Notes: generated by a model not told the origin, from the sequence alone. A stretch of DNA of 64,000 nt from Caulobacter hibisci (GCF_016135805.1 NZ_JADWOX010000022.1:1-64000), one strand, 5' to 3'; counted from the stretch's first letter, positions 1-8,576 are shown. Program-made: numbers and translations.

Positions 1-860
1 GTCAGACCGGTGGGCAGCACACCGGTGGTGACCGCGAAGGTCACGGGAGCCGTGCCGCCCGAAGTCACGACCGTCTGGCTGTAGACTTGGCCGAGCACCG
101 GCGTCGGTAGCAAAGAGGTCGTGATCACGACGCCGGCCGCGATTGTGCCGCTGTAGGTCTCAGTGTCGGTGAGGCTGTTGGCGTCGGTGGCGGTGACGGT
201 GAAGCTGTAGGCGCCGGCGGCGGTGGCCGTGCCGGAGATCGCAGCGGTCGAGGCATTGAGGGTGAGCCCCGTCGGTAGTGAGCCGCTGGTGACGGCGAAG
301 GTGACCGGCGCGGCGCCCCCGCTGGTCGAAATCGTCTGGCTATAGGCCTGGCTCAGAACCGGCGTTGGCAGAGAAGAGGTCGTGATGGTCACGGCAGCCG
401 AGATTGTGCCGGCGTAGGTCTTTGCGTCGGTGAGGCTGTTGGCGTCGGTGGCGGTGACGGCGAAGCTGTAGGCGCCGGCGGCGGTGGCCGTGCCGGAGAT
501 CACGCCCGTGGAGGCGTTGAGGCTGAGGCCGGTCGGCAGCGACCCCGTGGTGACGGCGAACGTCACCGGGGCCGTGCCGCCCGAAGTCACGACCGTCTGG
601 CTGTAGGCCTGGCCCAGCAACGGCGTCGGCAAGCTTGTCGTGGTGATGGCGATGCCCGCGGCGATCGTGCCGTTGTAGGCCTGGTTGCTCGAAAGGCTGT
701 TGGCGCCCGTGGCGGTGATCGTGAAGCTGTAGGTTCCGGCGGCGGTGGCCGTGCCGGAGATCGCGCCAGTCGAGGCGTTGAGGGTGAGCCCCGCCGGCAG
801 TGAGCCGCTGGTGACGGCGAAGGTCACCGGAGCCGTGCCGCCGGTCGTGGCAACGGTCTG
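1..860 (-). repeat. 261-bp in-frame tandem repeats (87-aa Ig-like units)
   Basis: The phrase ggccgtgccggagatc recurs at 225, 486 and 747, an exact 261-bp period (87 codons). A further partial unit runs off the left edge. Units differ at scattered positions but keep length exactly, as expected for a repeat array kept homogeneous by recombination. Each unit encodes one He_PIG-like domain. Confidence 0.9.
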
Positions 861-2009
861 GCTGTAGGCCTGGCCAAGCACCGGCGTCGGCAGGCTGGTG
901 GTGGTGATGGTCGGCGCGGTCGGCGCGGCGGCCACCGTGCTGGAATAGGGCGAGCCCGAGATTGCCGTCGCATCGAGGGTGATGGCCACGGAGTCCGTGC
1001 CTGCGGCGGTGGGGGTGTAGGTGACGGAATAGGTTCCGTTGCCGTTGTCGGTGATGGCGCTGGGCGTGGCGCCGGCGTTGGTTCCGCCAATGGTGACGGC
1101 CAGGCCGCCGGAGGCGCCGGTCATCACCGTGCCGCCGGCGTCGCGGACTGTGATCACCACGGTCGTCGCCTGTCCCGCCGTTCCGGACGGTACGCTGGCG
1201 GTCGACTGGCCAGCGTTGCGCAGGCCGACATAGGTCACCGACACAGTGCCGGCGCTGGTCGTTGTGGTGCCATTGGCCGAGGCGGTGGCGGTGTAGGTCA
1301 CCGTGCCGGACTGCAGGCCCTGGACGGTAAAGCTGGCCTGGCCGCTGGCGTTGGTGGTGGTCGAGGCCGGCGAGATCGACGAGCCGCCCGACGGGCTGCC
1401 GGCGATCGACACCGTGGCGCCGGACACGGCGGTTCCCGACGACAGTTTCACCGTCACCACGACCGTCGCCGTCCCGCCGACCGAGGCGGTGGCGCTCGAA
1501 CCGCCATTGACCAGCAGGGTCGTCTGGGAAGGGTCCGGTGCGGTGGCGTCGATATATTCGTTGAGCTTGGTGACGATGGCGTTGGAACTGCCGCTGTAGG
1601 CGCTCGAGGTGGTGTATGAGCCGCCAAGAACCAGCAGGCGGTCGCCGCCAGTGCCGCTGAACGCGACGGCGTTCATCTGGGTGTTGCCGTTCGGGTAGCG
1701 GGAGTTCAGCACCCCCGTCTCGGAATAGGCCACCCCGCCCACCGTGTAGTACAGGGTGCCGCTCGTGTTCTGGAACGATCGCTGGTTCCCGTTGTCGCTA
1801 AAGCGGATCGAGCCAGCATCGACGGTGAGCTGGCTCGTCGTCGTGAAGGTCTGGCCCGACAGTCCGCCCTGATAGGCGCGATTGAAGGTCAGCGTGGCGG
1901 CCAGCGCCGGCGCTTGGCTCAACGCCAGGATAAGCAGCGTCGCCATCAGGCGGGCCACGCTGGTCCGGGCGATGGTCTTGAAGCTCAGAACGCGGGTCGC
2001 AAAGGTCAT
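1..2009 (-). CDS. Secreted protein with tandem bacterial Ig-like repeats (partial, C-terminus outside window)
   Basis: The reverse-strand frame opens at the ATG at 2009 and stays open to the window edge (about 669 codons visible). The N-terminus has a basic start, a hydrophobic stretch and an ALA-type cleavage site near residue 37, so it is probably exported. Residues 38 to about 165 form a unique region. Next come two invasin/filamin-like Ig modules (roughly residues 165-370), recognisable by phrases such as GQASFTV and DNGNGTYSVTYTPT. From about residue 375 the protein becomes near-identical putative-Ig (He_PIG-type) repeats, each with LPTGLTLNASTGAISGT and AYSQTV. Such proteins are usually surface or secreted adhesins or binding proteins; the ligand cannot be told. 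No good Shine-Dalgarno is visible before the ATG, so the start rests on the signal peptide. Confidence 0.8.
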   Translation of the reverse strand, partial: MTFATRVLSFKTIARTSVARLMATLLILALSQAPALAATLTFNRAYQGGLSGQTFTTTSQLTVDAGSIRFSDNGNQRSFQNTSGTLYYTVGGVAYSETGVLNSRYPNGNTQMNAVAFSGTGGDRLLVLGGSYTTSSAYSGSSNAIVTKLNEYIDATAPDPSQTTLLVNGGSSATASVGGTATVVVTVKLSSGTAVSGATVSIAGSPSGGSSISPASTTTNASGQASFTVQGLQSGTVTYTATASANGTTTTSAGTVSVTYVGLRNAGQSTASVPSGTAGQATTVVITVRDAGGTVMTGASGGLAVTIGGTNAGATPSAITDNGNGTYSVTYTPTAAGTDSVAITLDATAISGSPYSSTVAAAPTAPTITTTSLPTPVLGQAYSQTVATTGGTAPVTFAVTSGSLPAGLTLNASTGAISGTATAAGTYSFTITATGANSLSSNQAYNGTIAAGIAITTTSLPTPLLGQAYSQTVVTSGGTAPVTFAVTTGSLPTGLSLNASTGVISGTATAAGAYSFAVTATDANSLTDAKTYAGTISAAVTITTSSLPTPVLSQAYSQTISTSGGAAPVTFAVTSGSLPTGLTLNASTAAISGTATAAGAYSFTVTATDANSLTDTETYSGTIAAGVVITTSLLPTPVLGQVYSQTVVTSGGTAPVTFAVTTGVLPTGL

Positions 2010-2357
2010 TGCCGGTCGCCAGGAGGTCACCAATCGAAGGCGTCCGTTAAGCGGGTGTGATCCTTAATTTGCAGGTTAGAATTGGCCTCCAGGGGCGGCG
2101 ACATAACGTCGCTCTCCGAGCGTGGAGCGGCCAGTCGACCATGTTTTCCGCGGCGGCTCGACGTGCACGCTAGCAGTCGAGCAGTTCCCTCACTCGCCGA
2201 AATCCATCAGCGCCCGCAACGCGATCGCGAAATTTCGGCATCCGGCACTAGCCAGTTTCGAGCGCAACCAAATGACGGCCTGCGGCTCCAAAGCTAAGGA
2301 GGCATGAAGCGTGGTAGGACTAAGGCAAGGGGTGTAGCCAATTCGCAGGAGGCGAAC
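2010..2357. other. Intergenic region, no gene recognised
   Basis: About 350 bp between the divergent Ig-repeat gene and the recombinase remnant. Overlapping short frames on both strands have no domain resemblance, no convincing start signals and no mutual agreement. The upstream signals of the Ig-repeat gene must lie here but no clear -35/-10 pair was seen. Confidence 0.5.
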
Positions 2358-2857
2358 ATGGCTCAACCTCTTCCTTCCCCCAAACGTTCCTGGAACACCG
2401 GACGCATCATCGGGCCAAAAGCCGCCATTCAAGCCCCAAGCACATCTGGGGCATAAGCCAGCAGCTTAAGGCCAATGGGCGAGTATGCGACCTCGCGATG
2501 TTCAACTGTGCGATCGACGCCAAGCTCCGAGGCTGTAAACTCGTGCGGCTGCGGCTGGCCCGTCTTCTTGATCACCGTCGCGCCGAACCCACTCGAGATG
2601 CTTTGGCCGCGTGGCTAAAAATCCGGGGCCGTCGGCATGATGACTGGCTTTTTCCGAGCCGCAGCCGACCTGGCGACCACGTCAGCACGCGGCAGTACGC
2701 CCGGCCCAAGAATGTCGTATTCTTGGAGCTGAGCCAATATCAGCTCATGGCGCCAGCCAGCCGATCCGCAACTCGGTCCGCAGCGACTTTGCCTAAGCTC
2801 GTGCAAACACGCTCTACAATCGCTGCTATAGCAATCGTTGCTTCCGGTGCGCGTTAG
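2358..2857 (+). pseudogene. Tyrosine recombinase (integrase) remnant, frameshifted and deleted
   Basis: An ATG at 2358 follows a strong AGGAGG (2347-2352) and starts MAQPLPSPKRSWNTGRIIGP, then PKAAIQAP. Around 2435 the frame shifts by one base; the next frame continues as KHIW-like, SQQLKANGRVCDLAMFN and AIDAKLRGCKLVRLR, the usual N-terminal block of a widespread proteobacterial integrase family. About 35 residues are then missing before RDALAAWLKIRGRR, DDWLFPSRSRPGDH and STRQYAR. The catalytic C-terminal half (the HxxR and GHxxL...Y motifs) is absent. The last stretch (NVVFLELSQYQLMA) resembles a sequence at 6705-6815. The retained ribosome-binding site and the broken body argue for a recent-to-intermediate pseudogene. 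Confidence 0.8.
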
Positions 2858-2922
2858 GCGCCACCCGATCTATAACGGTCACACAGGGTTGGACCGCCTG
2901 GGGCCTGCGGGGAGCACCATGA

Positions 2923-3366
2923 ATGAAGGCGTTCTTGAGACCAGTCTTCGCGATCGCCTTTGCGCTCGCCTGTCAGGCGGCGGCCATGGCTGAGCCGATC
3001 GGCCGTGTGACCGGCATTGGCGGCGTGTTCGTCAAAAGCAAGGATCCCAAAGCCCTGGCGAACTGGTATCGCGATGCCCTTGGCTTGGATGTCGCCGCCT
3101 GGGGCGGCGCGGCGCTGCCTTACGATGCGCCGGGCCACCCGCCCAAGATCTCCTGGATGGCCTTTCCGCAGACCTCCGACCACATGGCGCCGTCGACACG
3201 CGAGTTCATGGTCAACTTCGCCGTGGATGACATGGATGCGATCATCATTCGGCTGCGGGCGTCAAACGTCGCCATTTTAAAGCGCGACGACGACAACGCC
3301 TTCGGACGGTTTGCCTGGGTGCAAGACCCCGACGGCACGCTGGTTGAGTTGTGGCAGCCTAAATGA
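2923..3366 (+). CDS. Exported VOC (glyoxalase/bleomycin-resistance fold) protein
   Basis: The protein has 147 residues. Residues 1-23 form a signal peptide ending AAAMA. The rest is a single VOC-fold unit: GRVTGIGGVFVKSKDPKALA, then NWYRDALGLDV and near the C-terminus WVQDPDGTLVELWQP, the classic ending with a metal-ligand Glu. VOC proteins include glyoxalases, dioxygenases and drug-binding proteins; the reaction is not evident. Export to the periplasm is unusual for this family. A second VOC gene lies at 3752 with a winged-helix gene between them. Confidence 0.8.
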   Translation: MKAFLRPVFAIAFALACQAAAMAEPIGRVTGIGGVFVKSKDPKALANWYRDALGLDVAAWGGAALPYDAPGHPPKISWMAFPQTSDHMAPSTREFMVNFAVDDMDAIIIRLRASNVAILKRDDDNAFGRFAWVQDPDGTLVELWQPK

Positions 3367-3369
3367 GCG

Positions 3370-3684
3370 CTACGGACCTGGCGCAGGTTCGGCCCCACGC
3401 CGCCACGGGGCCAGAACCTCGTAGCGGGTCACGTCGGTGGCGCCGGACCGGGTGGGGCGTATCAGGTCTCGTTCGGCAAGATGGATCACCGCGGCTTGAA
3501 CGCTGCGCTTCGACAGGCCGGTCCGCTCCGCCAATTGGGCGTGACTGAGGCGAGGGCTGGTATCGCCCAGGGCTGCTAAAGCCAGATAGACCAGAAACGC
3601 CGAGGCCCGGTGATCGTGACCCACCAGGTCGCGCATGAGAGTGTCGAGGACGTAGGCGTCCAGCGTGTACTGCTTGTCGCTCAT
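3370..3684 (-). CDS. Small winged-helix transcriptional regulator
   Basis: The protein has 104 residues from the ATG at 3684 (MSDKQYTLDAYVLDTLMRDL). A longer frame to 3768 would run into the neighbouring promoter and adds no recognisable domain. The core LSHAQLAERTGLSKRSVQAA followed by HLAERDLIRPTR is a helix-turn-helix with a wing, like GntR/MarR or replication-initiator-type winged helices. It lacks any ligand-binding domain. It is convergent with the exported VOC gene (3-bp gap) and divergent from the second VOC gene (67-bp gap), so local control of the latter is plausible but only inferred. Confidence 0.7.
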   Translation of the reverse strand: MSDKQYTLDAYVLDTLMRDLVGHDHRASAFLVYLALAALGDTSPRLSHAQLAERTGLSKRSVQAAVIHLAERDLIRPTRSGATDVTRYEVLAPWRRGAEPAPGP

Positions 3685-3751
3685 CGCACCAGCCAGTACC
3701 ACGGCGATCGGTGGTCGCAAGCTAACGGCCTTTGGCCGCGGAACCTGCCTC

Positions 3752-4111
3752 GTGATCAAGAAGCTCAACTATGTTGGAATTCCAACCAGAGATCAGGAGC
3801 GAGCCCTAGCCTTTTGGACAGGCGTGATGGGCTTCATCATCACCACGGATCGCCCGGTCGGAGACAGGCGCTGGATTGAACTCTCCATTCCCGGCGCCCA
3901 GACCGGCATCTTGCTGTTCACGCCGGACGGTCACGAAGACAGAGTTGGCACCTTCTTCAACGGCTCCTTTGGCTGTGACAGCGTGCAGTACGAGTACGAG
4001 CGGCTGCTGGAAAAGGGCGTAACCTTTTTAGGACCGCCTGAATTAAAGCCGTTCCCGCATGTCTATTTTCAGGATCCCGACAGGAATACGTTCTTTCTAT
4101 CAAGTCGATGA
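3752..4111 (+). CDS. VOC-family (glyoxalase-like) protein
   Basis: The frame extends back to 3665, but the domain begins at the GTG at 3752 (MIKKLNYVGIPTRDQERAL), giving 119 residues. FWTGVMGFIITTDRPVGDRRW, then WIELSIPGAQTGILLF and YFQDPDRNTFFL at the end are the typical betaalphabetabetabeta module of glyoxalase/extradiol-dioxygenase-like proteins. No signal peptide is present once the start is set here, in contrast to the VOC gene at 2923. The substrate is unknown. Confidence 0.75.
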   Translation: MIKKLNYVGIPTRDQERALAFWTGVMGFIITTDRPVGDRRWIELSIPGAQTGILLFTPDGHEDRVGTFFNGSFGCDSVQYEYERLLEKGVTFLGPPELKPFPHVYFQDPDRNTFFLSSR

Positions 4112-4248
4112 CGGATAACAGCTCAATATTCCGGATGGTTCGTCGCGCCTGCAGACAAGCCCGCTGAACGTCGCCTTCCTGGAGAGATCGTCGAGTCCGC
4201 AACTGGCGCTGAGCTTTCCTTGGCAGGAAGTCGCCTAGAACGACGACG

Positions 4249-6069
4249 TCACCGACCTTCGACCAGACGCCGCACGACGTCCGGCGTCTGCAGGGAAAGG
4301 ACGCTGCCGTGCTGTAGGTCGTAGGTCACGACCTCGACGTCGGCTTCCCTGAGGCAGGGCGCGTAGTCCTCGAGCGGGCGAACGACATCGTCCCGCGAGC
4401 CGACGACAATGGTGGTCGGCTGCACGAGCGGGCAACCTTTCAGGCGCTTGAAGTACTCGGTCTCTTCGGTCGCCGTGCCAGGCCCCCACAGCGCGGCGTT
4501 GCTGGTCCGGGCGAGCCGGACGAAATCGGCTCTCTGGCGAGCGGGAAGGCCCGGAGCGTCCACGCTGGTCGGATCCATGGTTCCGGCCGGTTGGACGAGC
4601 AACACGTGGTCGACCATCGCCAGAGCCTCGGCGTCCAGGCGACGATGGAAGTAGGCGCCGAAACTCTCCATCACCAGATAGAGGCGTCGGCCCTCCGCGC
4701 GCCTGGCCTCGATATGCCGGCTCAGGATGCGCGCGTCAGCTGCAAGCGATTTTGCGCCCTGGCGATAGAGCCGATCGTGCAGGGCGAAGGTGTAGTCCGA
4801 GCCTCCGTAATGCACGACATCGACGTTGAAGCCGGCGTCGAGAAGGGCTTGGACGCTGTTCTTGGCGCGGGTCGCCGGGTCGATGTGTCCGCCAGGACCG
4901 CCATACAGAAAGACGACCGTGGGGCGGGCGCCGTCGCGGGCATAACTTTCTATGAAGAGCCCATCGGCGCCGCCCAAGCGCTTCACCGTCCTTTCGGCGA
5001 GGGGCGCGCCGCCGCAGTCGATCTCGATCCGCCGGTCGCCTCGTCGCACGTCGTGGCGGGCGAAGTTTTGGCCCTCCATCAGGTAAGGCGCGTAGCTGAC
5101 GACGCTCGATCCGGAAGCGATATTGACCGACACCCCTAGAACCGCGGCGGCGGAATGCGCGTGCATGGACTCGTTCAACTGCTTCGAAAGCCTGGTCCCC
5201 AACCCCTTGCCCTGCGCGCCTTCGGCCGAGACGTAACCGTAGTACGTCGACGGATCATCACCATCGATCAGCATGGCGCGCGACTGGCCGGCCGTAAGGT
5301 CGCGCAGGCCCGCGTCGGAGATTCTCAGCACGCCGCCGCTGGCTTCGACCATGGCGTCGCGGCCATCGAACTTGAACCGCAGGTTCTTGGTGCGCGGGGA
5401 GAACGGATGGCCGTTGGGCCACAGGGGGCGGAGCGGCGCGCCGTCCCGGCTGACCCAGACCGAATAGTCCTCGTCCTTGCGGGCCAACCAGATTGCCCGG
5501 TCGCCATCGATACGGCCGTAAATATTCCGCGCATTGGCGCTCATCTGCGTGAGTTCGGCCTCCGCCGCGAGCAGGATGGCGCTGGCGCGCGCCGATTGCG
5601 CCTTTGTGGCCGGATCGTCCGCGGCCTTAAGGGGCAGCGCGACGTCGATATAGCCGAGCATGTTGCGACGGCCGGCGAAATCAAACGTGGCGACCGGCGT
5701 CCTGCCGCCAGCCCAAATCGCGCTTGTGTCGTACATTCTGATTTCGCCCTGACCGCTCTCACGGCCAGCCGTGTCGAAGCGGGCGACGGGGCGATAAAGC
5801 GAACGGTCGTCGGCGCTGAAATACATCCGTCCCGTCGTGACCGTGCCGCGCTCGCCAGCGAACCTGGCAACCGGGCAAACCCCGCCGGCGAGCACGCAGT
5901 CGAGCGACGCCATCGAGATCTCGTCGGGAAGTAAGGCGACCAGATAGTTTCCGGCGGGCGAGATCTCGAGCCGGGGCGATCGGCAGAACGCGGCGTAGGG
6001 ATGCGGCTCGGCGCACAGGCCGATTGTAGGAGTAAGCAGGGAGGCCGCGACGGCCAAGCGCTTCAGCAT
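4249..6069 (-). CDS. Secreted S9-like (prolyl oligopeptidase family) serine hydrolase
   Basis: The protein has 606 residues. Residues 1-20 are a signal peptide (ending GLCA). Residues 30 to about 370 are a beta-rich N-terminal region expected of S9 propeller-type proteins. The C-terminal alpha/beta hydrolase starts near 380 with VVFLYGGPGGH, the oxyanion-hole segment. The nucleophile is Ser469 in LVMESFGAY (G-x-S-x-G with Glu replacing the first Gly). Acid and base are probably Asp560 or Asp561 (VGSRDDVV) and His587 (DLQHGSV). The family hydrolyses peptides or acyl esters; export suggests use of extracellular or periplasmic peptides. The gene stands alone between decayed DNA and a convergent VOC gene. 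Confidence 0.75.
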   Translation of the reverse strand: MLKRLAVAASLLTPTIGLCAEPHPYAAFCRSPRLEISPAGNYLVALLPDEISMASLDCVLAGGVCPVARFAGERGTVTTGRMYFSADDRSLYRPVARFDTAGRESGQGEIRMYDTSAIWAGGRTPVATFDFAGRRNMLGYIDVALPLKAADDPATKAQSARASAILLAAEAELTQMSANARNIYGRIDGDRAIWLARKDEDYSVWVSRDGAPLRPLWPNGHPFSPRTKNLRFKFDGRDAMVEASGGVLRISDAGLRDLTAGQSRAMLIDGDDPSTYYGYVSAEGAQGKGLGTRLSKQLNESMHAHSAAAVLGVSVNIASGSSVVSYAPYLMEGQNFARHDVRRGDRRIEIDCGGAPLAERTVKRLGGADGLFIESYARDGARPTVVFLYGGPGGHIDPATRAKNSVQALLDAGFNVDVVHYGGSDYTFALHDRLYRQGAKSLAADARILSRHIEARRAEGRRLYLVMESFGAYFHRRLDAEALAMVDHVLLVQPAGTMDPTSVDAPGLPARQRADFVRLARTSNAALWGPGTATEETEYFKRLKGCPLVQPTTIVVGSRDDVVRPLEDYAPCLREADVEVVTYDLQHGSVLSLQTPDVVRRLVEGR

Positions 6070-6142
6070 ATATGATCGAATGCTCCGCTGGACCCTTGTC
6101 CCCTCCCCACCAGGGACGCTGGCGGAGAGGGGATGCCTTGCC

Positions 6143-6530
6143 TTAGTTCGTCACGATCTCGTCGATGTGACCATCGGTGTTGTAGTCCCAGCCGGCCAGA
6201 TTGTTCTCGGGCACGAAGACCACGCCGGTGTCGAAGCGCCATTTCCGTCCGGATCCGCATAGTATACCTTGCTGTCGCCAAGATCTCCGATGGGATAAGA
6301 ATAGACATCGATGCCATGGACCGTGGATATCTTTTTGAGCTTATTCTGATCGATCTGCTAGCCGTCATAGCCACTGAACAATTTCATCTTGAATTCGTTG
6401 CCGAGGGTGCCGACCTTTCACCACTTGAGATCTTCAGCAGCTTGATGAGTTCGATGACGTCCACATCAACATTGATGTTTGGGCCGCCGCCACCGCCACT
6501 GCCGCCGTCATCGCTAGCCTCCGCGAACGG
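6143..6530 (-). pseudogene. Broken gene for an Asp/Gly-rich protein with a Ca-loop-like C-terminus
   Basis: Reading 6530 to 6143 on the reverse strand, three frames join into one plausible protein: EASDDGGSGGGGGPNINVDV with VIELIKLLKIS, then GTLGNEFKMKLFSGYDG, an in-frame TAG, QIDQNKLKKISTVHGIDVYS and KVYYADPDG, then after another shift WRFDTGVVFVPENNLAGWDY and NTDGHIDEIVTN before TAA at 6143-6145. The end resembles a DxNxDGxID calcium-binding loop. At least two frame changes and one stop make it a pseudogene (or a badly sequenced gene). The family is not recognised. Confidence 0.6.
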
Positions 6531-6532
6531 AG

Positions 6533-6672
6533 GGTGCACTAATCTACAAGAAGACCGGCAATTTCGTTCACGCCAACTTCTACTAGGACACAGGAAGCTC
6601 GATAGCACGGTCAGATACCTTGGCATCGAGATTGATGATGCGCTGAAGATGTCCGAGCAGATCAAACTCTAG
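6533..6672 (+). pseudogene. Tyrosine recombinase C-terminal remnant
   Basis: ALIYKKTGNF is followed after a one-base frameshift by RSRQLLLGHRKLDSTVRYLG and IEIDDALKMSEQIKL, then TAG at 6670-6672. This is the catalytic C-terminus (GH..L..T..Y with the nucleophile Tyr) of the same integrase family whose N-terminal half lies at 2358. Nothing of the upstream catalytic domain remains here; the sequence abuts the broken Gly-rich gene. Confidence 0.8.
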
Positions 6673-6704
6673 CCTATCAGCCCACGAGGATTGGCGCGGT
6701 CCGC

Positions 6705-6815
6705 ATGCACGACACGTGGCTGCGGAACGTCGTGTTCCTGGAGGTCGGCAAACGAGAATTAATGGCGCGACTTCCCCTGCGGCATCGCCAGCAGTGGGGC
6801 TGGGCTCTAATCTAG
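6705..6815 (+). other. 36-codon ORF related to the tail of the first integrase remnant
   Basis: ATG at 6705 to TAG at 6815 encodes MHDTWLRNVVFLEVGKRELM then ARLPLRHRQQWGWALI. The segment NVVFLEVGKRELMA matches NVVFLELSQYQLMA at about 2713-2755, with mostly third-base differences, so both derive from a protein-coding sequence that follows this integrase type. Whether either copy is expressed is unknown. Confidence 0.4.
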
Positions 6816-6867
6816 GTCATGAGCGGCAACTGCGGGGCCCGAACGACGGCGTGAAGGCGCGCGTGCA

Positions 6868-7542
6868 TTACCGTCGTCTCCGCCCGGCCAGCCAGCAGGT
6901 CGCCGCCCACGCTGAACCGGCAGCCCAGCCGCCCAGCACGTCATTCGTCCAGTGGACCCCGAGGAAGATTCGGCTGAAGCCGACGGCTGCGGCGGTGGCG
7001 GCGCCCACGGTCAGACCAAAGGTTCGCAGGGCCGTGCTCCTGGCGCCTTGGGCGAACAGGATGCCAAGGGAAATGAAGGTCGCCGCCGACAACAGGGCGT
7101 GGCCGCTGGGAAAGCTCTCGTTCACCGCTTCGGCGGCGCGGTACTCAGCTGGCGGCCGGCTCCGCTTGAAGAGGTTCTTTAGACCCTCGCTCAGAACCAG
7201 AGCGCCGGTGAAGACGCCGACCGTCAGCAGTGCTTCGCGGCGCTTGCCGGATATGGCCAGACCGCCGGCCGTCACCGCGGTTATGCCAGCCAATACGGTG
7301 ACGCCGCCAAGGGCGCTGGTCTCGGTCAAGCTCTCCTTGACCCATTTGGGCCCGATTGGGTTGGCGGGGTCGCCCCTGGCGCGAAGCGCCTTGAGGATCT
7401 TCCAGTCCGAAGTTTGGCCGTCGGCTTCGTTCTGATCGTCAGCGACATCTTGGAAGATTGCTAAGGCCACCCCTAAGCCAAGCAGCGCCATAAGGGCGAA
7501 GCCTTCAGAGCGAGGGTTTAGGGCGTGTCGCGCTTTGATCAT
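6868..7542 (-). CDS. Membrane PAP2-family phosphatase
   Basis: The protein has 224 residues with about five hydrophobic segments. The three catalytic motifs of the PAP2/haloperoxidase superfamily are intact: K122...R129-P130 (KNLFKRSRP), PSGH at 145-148, and S190-R191...H197...D201 (SRIFLGVHWTND). These enzymes remove phosphate from lipid phosphates such as phosphatidic acid or undecaprenyl pyrophosphate at the membrane. The exact lipid is not indicated. The gene stands alone; the preceding and following spaces are short. Confidence 0.88.
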   Translation of the reverse strand: MIKARHALNPRSEGFALMALLGLGVALAIFQDVADDQNEADGQTSDWKILKALRARGDPANPIGPKWVKESLTETSALGGVTVLAGITAVTAGGLAISGKRREALLTVGVFTGALVLSEGLKNLFKRSRPPAEYRAAEAVNESFPSGHALLSAATFISLGILFAQGARSTALRTFGLTVGAATAAAVGFSRIFLGVHWTNDVLGGWAAGSAWAATCWLAGRRRR

Positions 7543-7736
7543 GAAGCGAAAATGTGCTTGAGGCTCTGCTGTTCCGCGACGCGCCGGCTCCCTCTGGGCG
7601 TCTCAGCGGCGTTTGAAGTTTTGTTGAGCGTCGGGTTTTCGAACGCAAGCCAAGCGCCGCTCATGGCGCGACGTTACCGTTCCAGTCACGGACATGGTCG
7701 TCACCCAAGGGGGCGCCCTGGTTTTCGCCGATCCGC

Positions 7737-8576
7737 CTAATCTCCAAACCCGCCGCAAAATCCAAAGGCGTCCTTGGGGTCGAACAGCCCTTCGGGGGGA
7801 GCCTTCAGGGCCGAGACCTCACGGCTCGCCTTGGAGCGCGGTGTGTCCTGCGGCCAGTCGATCTGGCTCCACAAGAAGGTCCAGCCGTGGCGCGCGGCGC
7901 CCGGCGGCGCAGGCGTGTAACGGATCGTCAGGCTGCCGGAAGTCTCGTCGTGGCAGTGCTTGGAGGTCTTATAATCTTGCTCTGAAAAGCAGGCGCGGAT
8001 CATCGTGCTGCAACTAAACGGCACGCCGCCATACGCCGGCCTAGCGGTCCGCGCCGAAGCGGCGAGAGCCTTCAGACTTACAAAGTCGGCGATCTCGACA
8101 TTGGCGCCGCCGCCCGAATACATCTCGCTGCGACGGCCGAGCACGGCCACGGCCCAGTCGTCGGGTCCTAGGGGATAGAGGGCCGGAAACAGGCGGAGTG
8201 GATCGGCGACGGCGTTGGCGACGCCTAGAGGGGTTGAGCGATAATCCCGTAGGCTCCACCGCGCCGTCACCCGCCATCGCCGATCCTCGTCGAGCGACAT
8301 CTTCAGCAAGGTCGGCCCCGACAGCAGGATGACGTAGTAGGCGTTCGGGGCGTCGCCGGGCGCGTGATACAGCGCCGCGTCCCGGACGCAATCACCTTCG
8401 AGACCGGCGCACGCCGCGGCGCGCCAGCCGCTGCCGGCAGTCTTCACCGTTTGGAACACGCGGGCGCGTGGCTTTTCAGCGATGCGGGCTGGCGAGGTCC
8501 AGGCGGTCGTGATCGGGGCCAGGCCCGTTACGGCGGACAGGACCGCCCCAAGGGCCAGAGAACGGGGAAGGCTCAT
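7737..8576 (-). CDS. Secreted protein of unknown function
   Basis: The frame reaches 8612 but the ATG at 8576 gives the best signal peptide (MSLPRSLALGAVLSAVTGLA), leaving a 279-residue precursor. The mature part has several Cys (AAACAGLEGDC, PFSCSTMIRACFSE, SKHCHDE), consistent with disulfides in the periplasm. Aromatic-rich stretches and YSGGGANVEIADFVSLKAL suggest a beta-rich fold. No family is recognised. It stands alone, about 300 bp from the divergent gene at 8885. Confidence 0.6.
   Translation of the reverse strand: MSLPRSLALGAVLSAVTGLAPITTAWTSPARIAEKPRARVFQTVKTAGSGWRAAACAGLEGDCVRDAALYHAPGDAPNAYYVILLSGPTLLKMSLDEDRRWRVTARWSLRDYRSTPLGVANAVADPLRLFPALYPLGPDDWAVAVLGRRSEMYSGGGANVEIADFVSLKALAASARTARPAYGGVPFSCSTMIRACFSEQDYKTSKHCHDETSGSLTIRYTPAPPGAARHGWTFLWSQIDWPQDTPRSKASREVSALKAPPEGLFDPKDAFGFCGGFGD

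Noticed and set aside
2498..2857. Intact 119-aa protein
   Set aside because: It is an internal fragment of an integrase whose true start is 2358, with frameshift and missing catalytic end.
6716..7435. 239-codon forward ORF
   Set aside because: Antisense to the PAP2 phosphatase, whose catalytic motifs are all intact.
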